Shown one piece after another: positions 10,785 to 20,257 of a DNA stretch of 64,000 nucleotides. A model generated the notes under the pieces. It ran no database searches, was not told the origin of the DNA, and saw only the letters and a list, made by a program, of their open reading frames with translations. Position 1 is the first letter of the stretch; every line of letters starts with the position of its first letter. Made by a program: the position numbers and the translations under genes. The DNA is from Sphingomonas lacunae (GTDB taxonomy: Bacteria > Pseudomonadota > Alphaproteobacteria > Sphingomonadales > Sphingomonadaceae), in contig NZ_CP053015.1 of assembly GCF_012979535.1 (NCBI RefSeq), positions 1,984,001 to 2,048,000 of the forward strand. Direction: 5' to 3'.

Positions 10785-13088
10785 TTACACGCCAAGATTG
10801 CGGAATGCCAGCCTAAGCAGGAACGTATTGCCGCGTCGGGCATCGCCGGTATCCTGATAGTCGCGCCGCCACGTCAGGCCGATCGAGACGCAGTCATCGT
10901 CATAGGCAACGCCCAACCGGTGGCGGATCGGGGTGAATCCGTCGGCTGACGAGGCCGGATCTTCGGCCTTGTCGGTCAGGTCGATAATGGCCGAACCGAA
11001 CAGTGACCAGTATCGGGCGAAGCCAATGCGTCCGCCCACCCGCACTTCCTCCCGATCCCGCAAATCCTCGCCGAGCGTCGCAATATCCCGGTTGAGCCTG
11101 AGATAGCCAATCTCGGCATAGGTGCGCCGTGTGCCGACCGTTGCGTCAATCTCGTTGCGCCGCACAGCGCCGCTGTCCTTGTCGAGCCGGAAACGGTGCG
11201 TCAGTCGGATGACATTGCGCAGTGCCACCGTTGTGCGGCCGACGATATCTGACGTGCGATCGGTCAGTCCGGTACCATCGGGAAACAGCGATCCCTGATT
11301 TGAGAGGCGATAGCTCTGGGCAACTTCGCTGGTGATGGCGAAGCCCGGCCGGTTAAAGGCCCACTCCACACCATAGGTGATGCGCCCGCCATCTTCGAAC
11401 CGGTCATGGCCGGGGAACCGGTTAATGGCAAAAATGTTGCCATCTTCCAGTTCAAAGGCGCGGCTATCTTCATTGGGGATGGAGACATTGTCCACCGGTG
11501 ATGCTGCAACGATCTGTACCCTGGGCGTCAGTCGCTGGTTGCCACCAGCGAATGTGCCTACCAGAGGCCAGCTGACGTCGATCGCTGCGGCGGCAAAGGC
11601 TCGCGCCTGCCAGCCATCGTCACCCCGATAGGAAGGAACCGAGGTCGCGGTTATATTGTCGCTGTGGTAGATGTCGCCCCGGCCTAGCGCCGTCAACTGG
11701 ATAACCTGTCCCATCGGTGTAAGGCGGCGCCAGTCCCATTGGGCGCTGCCGAAAAGTCGCTGGGTGTCCTGTCCCGATGTCCGGGTCAGCGCCAGACTGT
11801 TGGCTTGCAACAGGAAGAGTCCGCCAGCCCAAGGATCGGCAATGCGTTGGCGGAAATCGATGGCAGGCAGGGCAATGGCCTGTTGCCCCTGGGAATCGCC
11901 AACACGCAGGCTTTGCACCGCCCATCCGGCAATGGTCAGATAGCTGGAACCGCCGTTTCGGTTAAGGCTGAACGTGGATCGCAGCCGGTCATCCCGGCTG
12001 ATGTCATAGCGGCGCAGGAAGGTTCGGTCGGTTGTTACACGGGCCGATGCGGACAGGCTCCACCGCGGATCAAACTGAAAACCACCCGTGGCATCGATAT
12101 AGCCACGAAAAGCATCCTGTCCCGCAGTTGTCGGGGCACCCGAGACAGACACTCGTTCCGAATAGGTCGCGTAACCATGGACTTGCCAACCACCCCGCGC
12201 TGACAATCCGCGCAGCCATGCTTCTGCCATGGGCGCTGCTCCCGAATAGAAATGCGGGGAAATCATCAAATCGTGGCTACTGTTGATGCGCCAATACCAC
12301 GGAATCTCAATCTCCACGCCATTGACCCGGTCCACCCGGAAATCGGGGACAAGGAAACCCGATCCAGCTCGATTCGAGGCGGGATGGGAAAGGCCGGGCA
12401 GCGGCACAAGCGGGAGCCCGAACAATTCGACCCGGGCGCCGCGATAGCGGATCCGATCATTGACCCGATCATAACTGACACGCACTGCACGGACTTGCCA
12501 GCTGGGTTCTTTCGGACAGCCATTGTCGTCCTCGACCGCACAGGGAGAGTAGGCCGCGCGTTCCAACTCCATGTCACCATTGGCCAGCCGAACGCCGCGC
12601 TGCGCCACCAATCGGCCACCACCGTCGAAAACGACGAGCAGATTTGCAACGGCTCCATCGCGCAACGTGTCGGTCAGTTCGACAGAATCGCCATAGGCAG
12701 TGTCTCCCTGCGGACTGGTCAGAGCCACATTGCCGCTGGCTGTGACGCGCCCACTGCGCCGGTCCCAGACAACCTGATCAGCCCGCAACCGCCATGCTTC
12801 CCTTTCCAGCTGCACATTGCCTTCTGCGGTGATGACGTCAGCTTCATTGTCGTAGCGCACTTCGTCAGCGGCGAAATCGATGCTGCCGGATTCGCTTTGG
12901 GGCGGGGCGTCCGCCAGTTGCTGCGGCTGTGCCTCCGCCTCTGCCTGCTGAGCGCCTGCCCAAGCTGGCATGCCTATCAAGCCCAGGGCCAGGGCCCAGG
13001 CTGATACGTGCCTTTCCAGCCGGCCGGGCCGGCGGCGCAGGCAACCACTCAAGCGGGTGGGAGCTGGCGACATCATGCGCTCGAACAA
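10785..13088 (-). CDS. lptD: LPS-assembly outer-membrane protein LptD
   Basis: A 767-residue outer-membrane barrel that inserts lipopolysaccharide into the outer leaflet together with LptE. A signal peptide with a long basic n-region ends near 'WAGAQ'. The periplasmic LptA/OstA-like beta-taco follows (about 50-170, 'IDFAADEVRYDNEADVITAEG'), and then the C-terminal barrel. Cysteines occur in 'YSPCAVEDDNGCPKE' and near the C-terminus in 'YDDDCVSIGLTW', where the interdomain disulfides of LptD would form; the arrangement differs slightly from E. coli. In-frame ATGs at 13076 and 13073 could also start it. It is the first gene of the four-gene operon, so its promoter should be upstream of 13088. 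Confidence 0.94.
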   Translation of the reverse strand: MFERMMSPAPTRLSGCLRRRPGRLERHVSAWALALGLIGMPAWAGAQQAEAEAQPQQLADAPPQSESGSIDFAADEVRYDNEADVITAEGNVQLEREAWRLRADQVVWDRRSGRVTASGNVALTSPQGDTAYGDSVELTDTLRDGAVANLLVVFDGGGRLVAQRGVRLANGDMELERAAYSPCAVEDDNGCPKEPSWQVRAVRVSYDRVNDRIRYRGARVELFGLPLVPLPGLSHPASNRAGSGFLVPDFRVDRVNGVEIEIPWYWRINSSHDLMISPHFYSGAAPMAEAWLRGLSARGGWQVHGYATYSERVSVSGAPTTAGQDAFRGYIDATGGFQFDPRWSLSASARVTTDRTFLRRYDISRDDRLRSTFSLNRNGGSSYLTIAGWAVQSLRVGDSQGQQAIALPAIDFRQRIADPWAGGLFLLQANSLALTRTSGQDTQRLFGSAQWDWRRLTPMGQVIQLTALGRGDIYHSDNITATSVPSYRGDDGWQARAFAAAAIDVSWPLVGTFAGGNQRLTPRVQIVAASPVDNVSIPNEDSRAFELEDGNIFAINRFPGHDRFEDGGRITYGVEWAFNRPGFAITSEVAQSYRLSNQGSLFPDGTGLTDRTSDIVGRTTVALRNVIRLTHRFRLDKDSGAVRRNEIDATVGTRRTYAEIGYLRLNRDIATLGEDLRDREEVRVGGRIGFARYWSLFGSAIIDLTDKAEDPASSADGFTPIRHRLGVAYDDDCVSIGLTWRRDYQDTGDARRGNTFLLRLAFRNLGV

Positions 13089-13219
13089 TCCTTCATTCTT
13101 TCTGTCACCCGATGCGGCCGAAATCTTGTCCGTTCAGACCAAATAGGTTGCACCGCATTGTCTGGCGCACCATGCGGCACCCTGAAAACCGGCATGATAC
13201 CATGGTTGCCTGCTAATAA

Positions 13220-13232
13220 CCCCCTCTGGGGG
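13220..13232. other. Small GC hairpin in the lptD-pepA divergent intergenic region
   Basis: The 275 bases between the divergent lptD and pepA genes contain no open frame of note. A perfect 5-bp C/G stem with a TCT loop (CCCCCTCTGGGGG) lies here, followed on the plus strand by CTTTG. It could be a leader structure in the 5' region of either gene, or a weak terminator, or a chance run. No riboswitch class is recognisable. Confidence 0.3.
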
Positions 13233-13364
13233 CTTTGCAACTCGCCAGCGTACCCACTATCTCCGCTCCTGCGCAGATCGGCATCCAGTGGCGAGGTGCG
13301 CGATTGTGATGCTTTGGCTCCGGGCTGTGGGCTGGATCAATCTATTGATTAGAGGATGAATTTT

Positions 13365-14828
13365 ATGATCATCGAATTTGTTTCCGGGGGTGCGGCTGAT
13401 CGCGATGTGCTGGTTGTGCCGGTCAGCACTGGCGGGCTTGCCGCAATAACCGACCGTCTGCCCGAATCTTTTCGCTCGCTCGCCGCAGGTGCTGCGGCAC
13501 AAGCCCGATTCGATGGTGCCGCCGGAACCAGCTTGGAAGCCTATAGTGGACAGGGCGCTGTTGTCCGCCGACTGTTGTTGGTTGGCATCGGCAATGGAGA
13601 TGACGCAGCCTATGAAAAGGCGGGCGGCGCGGTGTCTGCCCGGCTTCTGGTCTCTGGCGCTGAATCGGTTCATGCTGACCTGTCCGGTGCCAGCGCCCAG
13701 GCCGCTGCCCGTTTCGCTCTGGGTGCCGTGCTGCGTGCTTGGCGCATTGACCGCTATCGCACGCGCTTGCCGGTCAACCAGAGACCGACGCTTGCGGGCA
13801 TTGCCATTGCCGGTTGCGAAGAAGGGGCGGAAGCCGCTTGGGCAAAGTTGCGCGCCGTTGCCGAAGGTGTGGCTTTTACCCGTGATCTGGTTTCGGAACC
13901 GGGCAACATCATTTACCCTCAGAGCTTTGTTGATCGCTGCTCCATCCTCGCTGAATCGGGGGTTGCCATCGAAGTGCTCGATGAAAAGCAGATGACCGAT
14001 CTTGGAATGGGAGCGTTCGTTGGCGTTGGCCAAGGGTCGGTTCGCCCGCCACGCCTGCTCAGCATGGTGTGGAAAGGGGAAGGGGCCCCCGAAGGCGCGC
14101 CCCTGGTGCTGATCGGCAAGGGCGTGACATTTGACACTGGCGGCATCAGCATCAAGCCGGCCGCTGGCATGGAAGACATGAAATGGGACATGGGCGGCGC
14201 CGGTGCTGTCGCCGGGACCATGCTCGCACTGGCCAGGCGCAAGGCGCCGGTCCATGTGGTTGGAGTCTGCGCCCTGGCGGAGAATATGCCGGACGGGAAT
14301 GCGCAGCGGCCGGGTGACATTGTCACAACCCTGTCAGGCCAGACGGTGGAGGTCATCAACACCGACGCCGAAGGCCGACTGGTCTTGTGCGACGCGATGA
14401 CATGGGCGCAGCGCAAGTTCAAACCGGAGACGATGGTTGATCTTGCAACGCTGACCGGCGCGATGATCATCAGCCTTGGCAAGGAACATGGCGGCCTGTT
14501 CTCAAACGATGATGGACTTGCTCACGCGCTGACCTCCGCTGGTGTGGCGGTCGGCGAGAAACTCTGGCGCTTCCCGCTTGGTGAAGCTTATGACAAGCTG
14601 ATCGACAGTCAGATTGCCGATATGAAGAATGTCGGTCCGCGCGATGGCGGTTCGATTACGGCCGCACAGTTTCTGCAGCGCTATGTCGAACCGGGCGTCA
14701 AATGGGCCCATCTCGACATTGCCGGCATGGTTTGGTCTGACAAGGATGGCCCGACATGGGCAAAGGGTGCAACCGGCTATGGCGTGCGTCTGCTCGAAGC
14801 CTTTGTCGCGGCCCAGCAGGAAGCGTGA
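13365..14828 (+). CDS. pepA: Leucyl aminopeptidase (M17)
   Basis: Cytoplasmic dinuclear-metal aminopeptidase of 487 residues. The catalytic half carries 'LIGKGVTFDTGGISIKPA', the metal ligands in 'MKWDMGGAGAV' and the M17 signature 'NTDAEGRLVL'. The N-terminal third is the variable macro-like domain. I prefer the ATG at 13365 because AGAGGA at 13351-13356 sits eight bases upstream; the ATG at 13356 overlaps that site. In some bacteria PepA also binds DNA as a regulator, but nothing here tests that. holC follows after 24 bases, the usual pepA-holC pairing of proteobacteria. Confidence 0.95.
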   Translation: MIIEFVSGGAADRDVLVVPVSTGGLAAITDRLPESFRSLAAGAAAQARFDGAAGTSLEAYSGQGAVVRRLLLVGIGNGDDAAYEKAGGAVSARLLVSGAESVHADLSGASAQAAARFALGAVLRAWRIDRYRTRLPVNQRPTLAGIAIAGCEEGAEAAWAKLRAVAEGVAFTRDLVSEPGNIIYPQSFVDRCSILAESGVAIEVLDEKQMTDLGMGAFVGVGQGSVRPPRLLSMVWKGEGAPEGAPLVLIGKGVTFDTGGISIKPAAGMEDMKWDMGGAGAVAGTMLALARRKAPVHVVGVCALAENMPDGNAQRPGDIVTTLSGQTVEVINTDAEGRLVLCDAMTWAQRKFKPETMVDLATLTGAMIISLGKEHGGLFSNDDGLAHALTSAGVAVGEKLWRFPLGEAYDKLIDSQIADMKNVGPRDGGSITAAQFLQRYVEPGVKWAHLDIAGMVWSDKDGPTWAKGATGYGVRLLEAFVAAQQEA

Positions 14829-14852
14829 CCGGCCAAGGGGAGGGGCCGGCGG

Positions 14853-15308
14853 ATGGCGCGGGTTGATTTCTATCATCTGACGCGTGACCCGGCGCCTCTG
14901 GTTCTCGCTCGCCTGGCTGAACGTGTCCTGACGAGCGGGGATCGTTTGCTGGTTGTATCTGGCGAAAGGGCGATAAGTGAAACGGTCGATGCGGCATTGT
15001 GGGCTGCAATTCCGGAATCCTTCCTCGCTCACATGCCCGCCGGATCGCCGTTGGCCGAGCAGGTGCACGAACCCGTGATCTTGGCCGATAATCTCGAACT
15101 TGTCGGCCCATCGGCGCCGTCGATCGTTGCTCTGGCCGATGGGCAATGGCGCGACGAGGCCCTCGGATTTGCCCGGACCCTGTTCCTGTTCGACGGTAGC
15201 CGCATTGATGAAGCCAGAGCAGCATGGCGCAGCCTGTCCAAGCGTGAAGGCATTTCATGCCATTATTGGAAACAGGATGATGCCGGACGATGGAAAGAAG
15301 GCCCATGA
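14853..15308 (+). CDS. holC: DNA polymerase III chi subunit
   Basis: A 151-residue chi subunit of the replicative clamp-loader complex, which links the polymerase to single-strand DNA-binding protein. Family features are the opening 'VDFYHLTRDP', the central 'LLVVSGE', 'FLAHMPAGSPLAEQ' with 'PVILADN', and the closing 'ISCHYWKQDDAGRW'. The length is typical for alphaproteobacteria. It follows pepA closely, so the two are probably co-transcribed. Confidence 0.93.
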   Translation: MARVDFYHLTRDPAPLVLARLAERVLTSGDRLLVVSGERAISETVDAALWAAIPESFLAHMPAGSPLAEQVHEPVILADNLELVGPSAPSIVALADGQWRDEALGFARTLFLFDGSRIDEARAAWRSLSKREGISCHYWKQDDAGRWKEGP

Positions 15309-15378
15309 CCGGCCGCCTCTTGTCAGGTTGGCAAGGCATCCCCCATATCATCCGGCAAACAGGCTGAGGAGGAAGTCC

Positions 15379-15816
15379 ATGAACGGAAAAACGATCGCCC
15401 GTATGCTCGCCTTCCTGCCGTTGGCGCTGGTGGCTGCCTGCAATCAGGAACCGCAGGATCCGGCCAAGGCCGCAGAGGCAAAGATGGCTGCGATTTCCCG
15501 CCCTGATCCGCGTCTGCCCGTAGGCTTTCCCATTTATCTGGGTGAAGATGGCGCCCGGGAATTTGTGGTCGAAGATGTGCCGACCGGTGGCAAGATCGCG
15601 ACATTTTCGATCCACGCCCGCCCCTTGGCCGTCCGGAATTTTTATGAGGAAAGGGCAAAAGCGGCCGGCATGACTATTGCCGGGCGTATGGACGGTGGCG
15701 AGATCGTCTCGGTTGAGGCCCGGAAGGAGGGCGGCAATCCAAGGACTTTTGGTGCAACCGCCTTGCAAAAAGGCGAATTTACCAATGTGACGCTGATGTT
15801 CGATGTCACCAGTTGA
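15379..15816 (+). CDS. Small lipoprotein of unknown function
   Basis: A 145-residue predicted lipoprotein. The signal ends in a lipobox 'LALVAACNQ' (Cys about residue 21), which predicts acylation and membrane anchoring. The mature part is a single small domain with 'RLPVGFPIYLGEDGARE' and 'FYEERAKAAGMTIAGR', which reads like a compact alpha/beta fold; I do not recognise the family. The ATG at 15379 is supported by 'gaggaggaag' just upstream. It lies between holC and ndk on the same strand and could be co-transcribed with holC. Confidence 0.72.
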   Translation: MNGKTIARMLAFLPLALVAACNQEPQDPAKAAEAKMAAISRPDPRLPVGFPIYLGEDGAREFVVEDVPTGGKIATFSIHARPLAVRNFYEERAKAAGMTIAGRMDGGEIVSVEARKEGGNPRTFGATALQKGEFTNVTLMFDVTS

Positions 15817-15848
15817 AGGCAGAGTGGGCTTTCAGGTGCATGCCGCGC

Positions 15849-15877
15849 TTGCGCGACGGCTGGTTGGCGGCTAGGGG
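15849..15877 (+). promoter_or_regulatory. Possible promoter of ndk
   Basis: TTGCGC at 15849-15854 and TAGGGG at 15872-15877 are separated by 17 bases and lie about 60 bases before the ndk start. The -10 element is preceded by GGC and resembles the GCTA-type -10 known from Caulobacter housekeeping promoters. The match is partial and untested. Confidence 0.35.
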
Positions 15878-15939
15878 CGCGGCCAACAACAAGCGGTTGC
15901 ATCCCATGCAGTCGCGATCACAGAAGCAGGAGTTCTCCC

Positions 15940-16362
15940 ATGGCGGTTACCCGCACCTTTTCGATCATCAAGCCTGATGCCACCCGTCGCAACCTGACGG
16001 GCGCTGTCACCAAGATGCTGGAAGAAGCTGGCCTGCGCGTCGTTGCTTCAAAGCGCATCCACATGACCCGTGAACAGGCCGAGGGTTTCTATGCGGTTCA
16101 CAAGGAACGCCCCTTCTTTGGCGAACTGTGCGATTTCATGATGAGCGAGCCGGTCGTCGTGCAGGTTCTTGAAGGTGAAGACGCCGTCACCCGAAACCGC
16201 GACATCATGGGTGCCACCAACCCGGCTGACGCCGCCGAAGGCACGATCCGCAAGACCCACGCCTTGTCGATCGGTGAAAACACCGTCCATGGTTCGGACT
16301 CGGACGAGAATGCCGCGATCGAAATCGCCTTTTTCTTCAAGCCGGAAGAAATTGTCGGCTGA
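15940..16362 (+). CDS. ndk: Nucleoside diphosphate kinase
   Basis: Transfers the gamma-phosphate between nucleoside triphosphates and diphosphates through a phosphohistidine. The 140-residue length is standard. It opens with '[17 protein letters not shown]' and contains '[12 protein letters not shown]' and the active-site histidine in '[10 protein letters not shown]' at about residue 117. A 'caggag' ribosome-binding site precedes the start. It is followed at once by a perfect 17-bp hairpin, so it is probably a single-gene transcript. Confidence 0.98.
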   Translation: MAVTRTFSIIKPDATRRNLTGAVTKMLEEAGLRVVASKRIHMTREQAEGFYAVHKERPFFGELCDFMMSEPVVVQVLEGEDAVTRNRDIMGATNPADAAEGTIRKTHALSIGENTVHGSDSDENAAIEIAFFFKPEEIVG

Positions 16363-16378
16363 CATTCTTCGGTAGAGA

Positions 16379-16424
16379 CCAAGCAAAAGGGCCGCCGGAG
16401 AAATCCTGCGGCCCTTTTGCTTGG
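16379..16424 (+). terminator. Strong hairpin terminator after ndk
   Basis: A perfect 17-bp inverted repeat, CCAAGCAAAAGGGCCGC (16379-16395) and its complement (16408-16424), encloses a 12-base loop. The right arm carries TTTT within the stem and a pyrimidine-rich run follows ('cctttccctc'). It sits 16 bases after the ndk stop and well before the next gene, so termination of ndk is the natural reading. Confidence 0.8.
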
Positions 16425-16476
16425 CCTTTCCCTCTCGGTCATCCTGCTGCAAAGGATGGCGCGAGGAGAATCCAAG

Positions 16477-18129
16477 ATGCGTCAGCCGTTCCGTGTAACC
16501 CTGCTTGCTGGTGTCGCCGGGCTATTTGCCATGGCGAGCCCGGTCCTGGCTCAGCAACAGCCGGCCATTTCGGCAGAGGCGATCAGTGCCGATACCCGAA
16601 CCCTGGCGGATGACAGCTTTCTCGGGCGTGCGCCCGGCACGGCGGGTGAACAATTGACCATCGACTGGTTGGTGCAGCGCCTGCAATCCCTTGGCCTCGA
16701 ACCAGCCGGTCCTGACGGCAGCTGGACGCAGGTCGTGCCGTTGGTCAGGACACAATTGGTCGACGGCAACCTGTCGATCGTGACGCGAGCGGGTGAGCGG
16801 CAATTGGCTCGGCCCGATGACATTTATGTGTCGACTGTGCATCCGGTCGATCATCTGCGTATCGATCAGGCCCCGATCATCTTTGTTGGCCATGGTGTCA
16901 CAGCGCCCGAACAAGACTGGGATGATTTCAAGGGCGTTGATGTTCGTGGCAAGGTGGTTGTCTTCCTGGTCAATGACCCTGATTTCTCGGCGGCTGAAGG
17001 GGAGGATGCGTTTGGGCGCTTTGGCGGGACGCGCATGACCTATTATGGACGCTGGACGTACAAGTTCGAAGAAGCGGCACGGCGCGGTGCGATTGCGGCC
17101 CTGATCGTTCATGATACGCCGGGGGCGGGCTATGGCTGGGACACGGTCAAGGCACCCGCAGGAGAGAATTACGACATTGTTCGCCCGAAACCCAATGATC
17201 GGGTGTTGTTGCAGGGTTGGTTGTCCGGCCAGGCGGCGGTTGACCTGTTCGCGGCATCGGGACTGGATCTGGATGTCATGCGCCGCGCCGCGCGGAGCAG
17301 GGCGTTCCAGCCTGTTGAATTGACCGGGCAGAGATTTTCCGCCCAAATGTCGGTTGCCCAATCGCGGGTCGAAAGTCGCAATGTCCTTGCTCGCATAGCT
17401 GGTGCAACACGACCCGGGGAGGTTGTCATCTATGGCGCGCACTGGGACGCCTATGGCGTTGGCGCACCAGCAGAAGATGGCACGACCGTTCGCGCTGGTG
17501 CGAATGATGATGCGCTCGGCGTTGCCGGCTTGCTGGAAATCGCTCGTCTCATCAAGGCTGGCCCGCCACTGGCGCGTACGGTGGCCTTCGGTTTCTGGAC
17601 CGCAGAGGAACGCGGCCTTTTGGGTTCGGAATATTTCGCCGCTTCTGCTGTTATCCCGTCTGAGACAATCGTGGCCAATGTCACGCTCGACATCATGAAC
17701 ACCGGCGGACCTTCGCGCGATGTCATGCTGGTGGGCCATGGGCAGAATGAACTTGAACAGGATTTGGCGAGGGCCGCTGCCGCGCAGGGAAGGCGAGTGA
17801 CCCCAGAAACCCTTCCCGAACGTGGCCTTTTCTATCGCGCAGATCATTTCCCATTGGCCCGGCGGGGCGTTCCGACCCTGTTGTTCATGCAAATCAGTGG
17901 AGCCCCGGATCTGGTCGAGGGCGGACGCGAAGCCGGAGAGGCTTGGCTTGCCGGTTATATGCGTTGTTATCATCAGACCTGCGACCGCTGGACCCCGGAC
18001 CTGGACTGGCGCGGTGTCGAACAGGATGTCGCGCTGGCCTATACCGTCGGCACCGGCATCGCCAATTCCGATCGCTGGCCTGAATGGTCACCGACCAGTG
18101 AGTTTGCGCGCCTGCGCCCGCCGCGTTGA
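16477..18129 (+). CDS. Exported M28 family zinc aminopeptidase (paralogue 2)
   Basis: A 550-residue secreted peptidase. The start at 16477 is set by 'gaggagaa' upstream and by the signal peptide 'MRQPFRVTLLAGVAG' ending near 'PVLAQ'. After 'DDSFLGRAPGTAGE' comes a PA-type insert carrying 'TYYGRWTYKFEEAARRG', shared almost word for word with the paralogue at 58618. Candidate metal and catalytic residues are in 'GAHWDAYG', 'GANDDALG', 'TAEERGLLGSE', 'LDIMNTGG' and 'YHQTCD'. It probably acts in the periplasm on peptides. It converges on the TonB-receptor gene with 28 bases between the stops. Confidence 0.88.
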   Translation: MRQPFRVTLLAGVAGLFAMASPVLAQQQPAISAEAISADTRTLADDSFLGRAPGTAGEQLTIDWLVQRLQSLGLEPAGPDGSWTQVVPLVRTQLVDGNLSIVTRAGERQLARPDDIYVSTVHPVDHLRIDQAPIIFVGHGVTAPEQDWDDFKGVDVRGKVVVFLVNDPDFSAAEGEDAFGRFGGTRMTYYGRWTYKFEEAARRGAIAALIVHDTPGAGYGWDTVKAPAGENYDIVRPKPNDRVLLQGWLSGQAAVDLFAASGLDLDVMRRAARSRAFQPVELTGQRFSAQMSVAQSRVESRNVLARIAGATRPGEVVIYGAHWDAYGVGAPAEDGTTVRAGANDDALGVAGLLEIARLIKAGPPLARTVAFGFWTAEERGLLGSEYFAASAVIPSETIVANVTLDIMNTGGPSRDVMLVGHGQNELEQDLARAAAAQGRRVTPETLPERGLFYRADHFPLARRGVPTLLFMQISGAPDLVEGGREAGEAWLAGYMRCYHQTCDRWTPDLDWRGVEQDVALAYTVGTGIANSDRWPEWSPTSEFARLRPPR

Positions 18130-18157
18130 AGAGCACACAGCACCGGAACTGTCCTGT

Positions 18158-20230
18158 TCAGCCGAAGTTGTGCCTCAGCGTCAACGTCGCCGTGACATGT
18201 TTGTTGCGCTCACGGAATTCGATGGCAGTCGGCACGAGCGTGCTCCGGTCAGGCGCAAAGAATGTGCGGGTGCGCGTGGCGGGAACATCGGCCAGGTTAT
18301 CGAGGCTTAGGCTGAGCGTTGTCTGGCGTGTTGGCCGCCACTCGGCAAAGGCGACAAGATAGGGCTCGCGCCCGTTAAACCGGTCTTCCTCGTTGCGCCG
18401 GAAAAAGGTTCCGGCCGGTTGTGCATAATAGGCAAGGCCCCATGCAAACTTGCCGAGATCCTGGCGGAACTCCACGTTGAGATTCCAACTGCCATACCCG
18501 CTGAAGGGCCGGGCTTCCCGGGTATAGGGGTCGATAACGCTACTGTCCTGCAACGTGCCGTTGACGGTCAGTCGCCCGCCGTTGATCCCGACGGGCGCGA
18601 GCGGCAGGTCGGCCACTGCTTTGACGAAAAGCAGGGTCCCGCTGCCAAGATTGCCCGGAGCATCAAATCCCTCTGGTGTCGGGACGCGATCCTGCAACAG
18701 GCTGATGTGTTGGTAGCCGCCTTCCAGTCTCAGCTTGCCATCGCCCCAGACAGTGCGTTCAACTGATCCGCGCAACTCCCAGGCACGCTGCGGCAGCAGA
18801 TCGGCATTGCCGCCATTGACCCGTTCGTTGGTCAGTTCGGCGAAGCTGATGAAGTCCTCGAAATTCAGCTGTGCCACTGTTCGGGTTGCTGCCAATTGCA
18901 GATGCCAGCCAGTTGCCGGACGCCAATCCAATGATGCCTTGGGTTTGAGGAACGACAGGCTTCGTTCCGAGCGGACGTCACCACGCACCGTCAATCGCGA
19001 CGCCTCATAGGTCAGGCCGACATCAAGCCGCATCCGGTCGCCCAGTGATCGCCCTGCATTGGCAAAAACCTCCCCGCGATGTTCGGTGACCACCGCCTGA
19101 TCAATGGGCAGGTCAATGCGGGTCCGACCTCCGTTCTGCCCGATTTCTTCAAAGGTGACATCGCTGTCGAGCTGGTTGAGAGCCCCTTCGACACCGGCCT
19201 CGACCGACCAGCCCGCAACGTCGCGCCGCGACCAGACCGCGCGCAGAACCGACTCTTCGCGTTGATAGACGATCGCTTGGGTGAATCCGCCAACAAGCGC
19301 GCTACGCACCCGCAAGGCAACATCATCCTCATTGGTGATGCGCTGTCTGGTTATCAGACCAATCAGTTTCAACCCGCCGCCTGCCAGCGGACGGGTCACG
19401 TCGCCACCCAGTTCGAACAAGGTCCGTCGCCTGTTCTGGAACAGCAGGTCGTCCCGCACCGCGCCTACAGAAGGAAAGACATCATTGCTTTGGTCCAGAT
19501 CGAACCAGCCTCTGGCGAGACGGAAATTGGCATGTGCGCCACTTGTTTCGTCACCAGCCAATTCCCAGGAACCAGTCAGATAGGCTTCCCGTTCCTCAAT
19601 GTCGTTCACCTTGCGGCGGTATTCGATCAATCTGCCAGAGGGGAAAGCGGTGATCGTGTCGCTGCCTTCTTCGAGCTGCCGTTCATTGTCATAGCCGATG
19701 GCAACATTGAAGGTGCTGGGGCCACGGCGGATCAGTGCAGAACCGCTTGCTTCGGGGGTCAACCGGCCATCATGGTCGACAGAGGTCCGGATGGTGACAG
19801 TGCCAGCAACGCCGCCACCATCGGCCAACACCAGATTGACCACCTGATTCTTGCCTGAAAATTCCGCGCCAAACAGGTCGCCTGGGCCAATTTCTACACG
19901 CAAGACCCTGCTGGCAGGTATGCGGCCGAGAATGGTTTGCAGTGAGTCGCTCTTGGCACTGGGCCGCGAACCGTTGATGACCAGATTTCCGGCCGCCTGG
20001 CCAAAACCGCGCACGTCCTCGTCCGTGTCTTGCAGGCTGAACCCTGGAATGCGTTCGACAATGTCGAGCGCGCTGGACGGTGCGAATCCCGCAAAAAAGC
20101 CGACCGCATAGACAGTCCGGCCGTTGGCATCCACCTCTTGCGCGTCAACAGGGCTGGCAATCGAGAGGGCAGCCAATGTGACAAACGAGCCGCATGTCAG
20201 AGCGATGCCGCTGCGGGTGGTATGAGCCAT
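18158..20230 (-). CDS. TonB-dependent outer-membrane receptor
   Basis: A 690-residue receptor. The start at 20230 is set by a signal peptide ('MAHTTRSGIALTCGS', cleavage near 'SPVDAQ') and an upstream GGAGAA. A plug domain covers about 35-150 ('ALDIVERIPGFSLQ', 'LVINGSRPSAKSDSLQTIL'), then a beta-barrel to the C-terminus, which ends in 'LTLRHNFG' rather than exactly on phenylalanine. I cannot assign the ligand: no siderophore, heme, vitamin or sugar genes flank it. It is preceded by a 40-bp dyad that spans its likely promoter, so it is probably under specific repression or activation. Confidence 0.85.
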   Translation of the reverse strand: MAHTTRSGIALTCGSFVTLAALSIASPVDAQEVDANGRTVYAVGFFAGFAPSSALDIVERIPGFSLQDTDEDVRGFGQAAGNLVINGSRPSAKSDSLQTILGRIPASRVLRVEIGPGDLFGAEFSGKNQVVNLVLADGGGVAGTVTIRTSVDHDGRLTPEASGSALIRRGPSTFNVAIGYDNERQLEEGSDTITAFPSGRLIEYRRKVNDIEEREAYLTGSWELAGDETSGAHANFRLARGWFDLDQSNDVFPSVGAVRDDLLFQNRRRTLFELGGDVTRPLAGGGLKLIGLITRQRITNEDDVALRVRSALVGGFTQAIVYQREESVLRAVWSRRDVAGWSVEAGVEGALNQLDSDVTFEEIGQNGGRTRIDLPIDQAVVTEHRGEVFANAGRSLGDRMRLDVGLTYEASRLTVRGDVRSERSLSFLKPKASLDWRPATGWHLQLAATRTVAQLNFEDFISFAELTNERVNGGNADLLPQRAWELRGSVERTVWGDGKLRLEGGYQHISLLQDRVPTPEGFDAPGNLGSGTLLFVKAVADLPLAPVGINGGRLTVNGTLQDSSVIDPYTREARPFSGYGSWNLNVEFRQDLGKFAWGLAYYAQPAGTFFRRNEEDRFNGREPYLVAFAEWRPTRQTTLSLSLDNLADVPATRTRTFFAPDRSTLVPTAIEFRERNKHVTATLTLRHNFG

Positions 20231-20257
20231 CGCCAAATTCTCCGAAAATCCGAATGC

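Noticed and set aside
16522-17973. Long open frame antisense to the second M28 peptidase gene (483 codons)
   Set aside because: The sense strand has a signal peptide and full catalytic residues. The antisense product has no motif.
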